Source: Methanobacteriota archaeon (lineage in GTDB: Archaea; Thermoplasmatota; Poseidoniia; Poseidoniales; Poseidoniaceae). Taken from it: a DNA stretch of 8,523 nucleotides. Position numbers and translations under genes: made by a program. The notes beneath the pieces were generated by a model. The model saw only the letters and a program-made list of their open reading frames with translations, did no database searches and was not told the origin of the DNA. The stretch lies in contig JABJFP010000151.1 in NCBI GenBank assembly GCA_018662715.1, positions 1-8,523 of the forward strand, written 5' to 3'. This document shows, piece after piece, positions 6,250 to 8,523 of this stretch (the first letter of the stretch is position 1; the number at the start of each line of letters is the position of its first letter).

Positions 6250-7227
6250 ATGGTCGGCTGGGTATCTCGCACAATTGTCGGTGCGACCGTCAGAATGCCC
6301 AAGTGGTTTGTGCGGTGGGTTAGCCGTCGCTATGTTGCAGGCCCAGAACTATCAGATGCGGTTGAGATCATGAAGCGCCTCTCTGGAGAGGGAACCTGTT
6401 TCACCATTGATGTATTAGGCGAAGAAATAACTTCAATGGATGAAGCTCAATTTTTTTATGATGAATATGTCCGTGTTATTGAAGCAATACATGCCGGCCA
6501 ATTTGATGCGAACCTTAGCATCAAGCCAACTGCTTTTGGGTTGCTTATTGACCGAGATAAGGGAATGGACAACATCCGTAAACTTGTTGAATTGGCCTCG
6601 AAGAACGACATGTTTGTACGACTTGATATGGAAGACCACCGAGTCACAACAGACACCATTCAAGTTGTCAAAGACTTACATTCTGAGGGATTAACAAACG
6701 TTGGGACCGTAATTCAGGGGCGCCTTTTCCGTTCTCTTGCGGACATCTCGGATTTGGAACAAGAACTCGGCCCCCTGGCGGATTATCGCATCTGCAAAGG
6801 TATTTATTTGGAGCCAGATAAAATTTCATTCACTCAATACAGGGATATCGTTGACGCTACAAACAGTTGTATTGACCGAATGCTCGATGCTGGTGCTTAC
6901 GTTGCGATTGCGAGTCATGATATTCCTGTTATTGAGTATACTAAATCAGCGCTAGAATCATTTGGAATGGGCCCAGGGAAAGAAGATCCACGACCAAACG
7001 CTGGCCATAGCCGTCGTCACAAAGGTCCCGGATATGAGTTTCAGATGCTTCTTGGTGTGCGCGGGCCCTTGAGGAGGAAACTTGCAAGTCAGGGTCATCG
7101 AACACGAATCTATATCCCATACGGCGAGAAATGGTATGAGTACAGTATCCGACGACTCAAAGAAAATCCAACGATTGGAACACAAGTTGCCAAGGCTTTT
7201 TTGATGCCGTGGACAAACCGTCCATAA
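6250..7227 (+). CDS. Proline dehydrogenase (FAD-dependent, monofunctional PRODH)
   Basis: The enzyme oxidises L-proline to pyrroline-5-carboxylate, passing electrons through FAD to quinone; it is the first step of proline use as carbon, nitrogen and energy source. The 325-aa product has typical monofunctional PRODH length. Motifs in order are TIDVLGEE (52-59), SIKPTAFGL (90-98) with the active-site Lys92, FVRLDMEDH (122-130), NVGTVIQGRL (150-159), RICKGIYLEP (180-189), AIASHD (219-224), YEFQMLLGVRGPLRR (262-276), RIYIPYGEKWYEYSIRRL (286-303) with the substrate-binding Arg pair 301-302, and the closing NP. An insert rich in Gly, Pro and basic residues (about 239-261) precedes YEFQML. The amphipathic N-terminus (IVGATVRMPKWFVRWVSRRY) could favour membrane contact. 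No P5C dehydrogenase gene is in the window. Confidence 0.93.
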   Translation: MVGWVSRTIVGATVRMPKWFVRWVSRRYVAGPELSDAVEIMKRLSGEGTCFTIDVLGEEITSMDEAQFFYDEYVRVIEAIHAGQFDANLSIKPTAFGLLIDRDKGMDNIRKLVELASKNDMFVRLDMEDHRVTTDTIQVVKDLHSEGLTNVGTVIQGRLFRSLADISDLEQELGPLADYRICKGIYLEPDKISFTQYRDIVDATNSCIDRMLDAGAYVAIASHDIPVIEYTKSALESFGMGPGKEDPRPNAGHSRRHKGPGYEFQMLLGVRGPLRRKLASQGHRTRIYIPYGEKWYEYSIRRLKENPTIGTQVAKAFLMPWTNRP

Positions 7228-8025
7228 TCATCTACGAGGCTTTTTCTTCCGCTTGAATGAAGGCGTAACTCCACTCTTAATCTCGTCTTTGGGTCGGATT
7301 GGGTCTGGATTATGACCCAATTTTCCTTCCTTCCATGCTTGTCTTCGTTCCCGAGGTGTGCGCGGTGCGAAGTACTCAGGCTTCGGAGGCTCATGGAGGT
7401 ACATACGTTTGATGTCTGGGGCGTGAACCGTTCCTCGTAGGGTTCGGCCAGAACCCGTGTGGATGGCTCGTATGCGCCATGTTTCTCCCTCATGTTCCAT
7501 GAGGTGGGATGCAGTAAACGTTGTTTCTTGGGGGACGATGATGACTTCAGAAAATGACTCTTCTCCCCGAGTTAATGTCATTTTGACACGAACTTTATCG
7601 GTGCGAATAGCAGTAATTCGTTCAATGTCAGTTGCAATTGCATGCTCAGGTTGCTTTCCATCAGTGGTTTCAATTTGATGTACTCGCCAAAGCTTTTCAT
7701 CCTCGTCAAAGACATCATTCAGAACAAATTCTTCGTCCGCATCGATAACCAAGACGATCCGGTGTGAATGTGGACCATCGGTCAGGATAAATGGAATGTT
7801 CTTTGCAGGTGGTGGTCGAAATTCAACGGTGTGGACATGGGAGCAGACTTGACATCGTACCAAGAAATCTGCTCCATCGCCTACTTTTTTCTCCTTGAGA
7901 ATATCGTGGCCTTCGAGTTCATCACATGTAGGGCAATGCGTTGCATTGTCAAGAATCTCTTCCTCTTCTTCCCATTCATCCCCTTCTTCCACGGTAAGGC
8001 CCCAATTGACTCGCGTGGCCTCCAC
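7228..8025 (-). CDS. HVO_0476-family archaeal zinc-finger protein (COG1326-like)
   Basis: A 265-aa member of an archaea-specific family of unknown function. A very acidic N-terminus (about 13-24, EEGDEWEEEEEI) leads to a zinc finger CPTC (31-34) and CQVC (58-61), with SHVHTVEF after it; this finger plus the short linker is the family hallmark. Residues about 88-143 and 146-210 look like two copies of one beta-rich domain (LWRVHQIET against TWRIRAIHT; DIERI against DIKRM). The C-terminus is strongly basic (FKRKKKPRR), suggesting nucleic acid or ribosome contact; that is inference. The start is taken as GTG 8025: no in-frame ATG lies upstream before a stop at 8068-8070. The gene ends directly against the proline dehydrogenase stop. 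Confidence 0.83.
   Translation of the reverse strand: MEATRVNWGLTVEEGDEWEEEEEILDNATHCPTCDELEGHDILKEKKVGDGADFLVRCQVCSHVHTVEFRPPPAKNIPFILTDGPHSHRIVLVIDADEEFVLNDVFDEDEKLWRVHQIETTDGKQPEHAIATDIERITAIRTDKVRVKMTLTRGEESFSEVIIVPQETTFTASHLMEHEGETWRIRAIHTGSGRTLRGTVHAPDIKRMYLHEPPKPEYFAPRTPRERRQAWKEGKLGHNPDPIRPKDEIKSGVTPSFKRKKKPRR
7241..7245 (+). terminator. Possible T-tract terminator after the proline dehydrogenase gene
   Basis: Five T residues in a pyrimidine-rich stretch (TTTTTCTTCC) begin 13 nt after the stop codon, inside the 3' end of the convergent gene. Position and composition fit archaeal T-tract termination, but the run is short. Confidence 0.3.
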
Positions 8026-8084
8026 CGTTTGAACCCATCGTAAGCCAGCGGCAAGCGAGGCTTGAAATTAAACGGGCGAAAGGC
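8026..8084. promoter_or_regulatory. Divergent promoter of the zinc-finger and methyltransferase genes
   Basis: In this 59-bp spacer the minus strand reads GTTTAATTTC (about 8065-8073), a TATA-like element. It would start transcription near 8041, leaving a leader of about 16 nt before the GTG at 8025. The same bases on the plus strand (AAATTAAA) are too close to the methyltransferase start at 8085 to be its usual TATA box. Confidence 0.4.
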
Positions 8085-8523
8085 ATGGTCATGGGGGAGC
8101 AACAACCATCGCCGCAGCGTGACGAAATACTCACACATCTGCTCGCCCAAGACACGAATCAACCTAGAGATGAACCCGAAGTTGCCGCAAATATCGGTGA
8201 ACAACTCAAGCACATGGGGTTGTCAACATGGTCGATCTCAATCCACCGAAGATTACGAGACGCCATAGGAGCCCTTGCTCCTGAACGTATCCTCGAAGTT
8301 GGAGGGGGAATTGGCCACCGAACGGCATGGCTTTACGACTTGTTCGACCGTCAAGAAAGTTCACCTTCACGATTTACTGTGGTGGAACAAGGGGCTAAAT
8401 TTGGAGTGATTATTCACAGACTTATGACCCGCTACGAGGCAGATGAGTGGACGAATATCGTAGTCGGAGACCCCATTCAACTTGCTGCGGAACATGCAGC
8501 ATGGTCCCTTGCAACCACAACAA
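8085..8523 (+). CDS. Class I SAM-dependent methyltransferase, N-terminal part (3' end beyond window)
   Basis: An open frame of 146 complete codons runs from the ATG at 8085 off the right edge. After a polar lead (1-45), residues 67-80 (ERILEVGGGIGHRT) are motif I, the glycine-rich S-adenosylmethionine loop. E101 at the end of the next strand (FTVVEQ) fits the acidic residue that holds the ribose hydroxyls. VVGDP (126-130) fits the following strand and loop. The layout recalls O-methyltransferase-like class I enzymes; the substrate cannot be told from this fragment. A second ATG at 8091 is better placed relative to GAAAGG (8078-8083) and may be the true start. It is divergently paired with the HVO_0476-type gene. 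Confidence 0.75.
   Translation, partial: MVMGEQQPSPQRDEILTHLLAQDTNQPRDEPEVAANIGEQLKHMGLSTWSISIHRRLRDAIGALAPERILEVGGGIGHRTAWLYDLFDRQESSPSRFTVVEQGAKFGVIIHRLMTRYEADEWTNIVVGDPIQLAAEHAAWSLATTT

Noticed and set aside
8066..8073. AAATTAAA as the TATA box of the methyltransferase gene
   Set aside because: Transcription would start near or after the ATGs at 8085/8091; the element is spaced correctly only for the minus-strand gene.
1..8523. CRISPR array, insertion sequence, tRNA or rRNA gene, toxin-antitoxin pair or defence system
   Set aside because: No regularly spaced DNA repeats, transposase-like frames, terminal repeats, tRNA-like cloverleaf segments or defence motifs were seen; nearly all of the window is explained by ten coding regions and short spacers.

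Overview
The window looks like a chromosomal segment of a marine planktonic euryarchaeon, most likely Marine Group II (Candidatus Poseidoniales, Thermoplasmata-related). The archaeal assignment is secure: it carries RNA polymerase subunit Rpo7, Spt4, ribosomal proteins S24e and S27ae, an archaeal-type D-aminoacyl-tRNA deacylase (DtdA/DTD2) and an HVO_0476-type zinc-finger protein. The Marine Group II placement is inference from gene content (a large secreted propeller/CARDB-type protein, a proline dehydrogenase), moderate base composition and tight packing. No 16S rRNA or other decisive marker is present.

Layout. Positions 1-2665 (minus) hold the first 888 codons of a very large secreted protein: signal peptide, seven acidic FG-GAP/VCBS-like repeats consistent with a seven-bladed propeller, a CARDB-like domain, then further beta-sandwich-type sequence running off the left edge. 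A 269-bp divergent spacer leads to a compact plus-strand cluster, rpo7 (2935-3501), spt4 (3503-3706), rps24e (3717-4040) and rps27ae (4040-4207), with gaps of 1 and 10 bp, then a 1-base overlap, and good Shine-Dalgarno sites. Convergent with it, 5 bp away, is an unrecognised 322-aa probable cytoplasmic beta-propeller (4213-5181, minus). A 69-bp divergent spacer then precedes dtdA (5251-6210) and a proline dehydrogenase gene (6250-7227), both plus. An HVO_0476-type zinc-finger protein (7228-8025, minus) converges on the proline dehydrogenase with no intergenic base. Divergent from it is the N-terminal part of a class I SAM-dependent methyltransferase (8085 to the right edge).

How it fits together. 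The rpo7-spt4-rps24e-rps27ae block is the ancient archaeal transcription/translation cluster and is probably one transcript. DtdA clears D-amino acids from mischarged tRNA, and proline dehydrogenase starts proline breakdown; they may share a transcript, but no pathway link is evident. The secreted protein fits cell-surface or particle interaction. There is no sign of a mobile element, CRISPR array, RNA gene or defence system. The oddest items are the Cys-to-His change at the Spt4 zinc site, the apparent absence of the DUF359 and kae1 genes from the conserved cluster, the unrecognised propeller, a palindromic element in the 69-bp spacer, a basic Gly/Pro insert in the proline dehydrogenase, and a small ORF ending inside the rpo7 ribosome-binding site.
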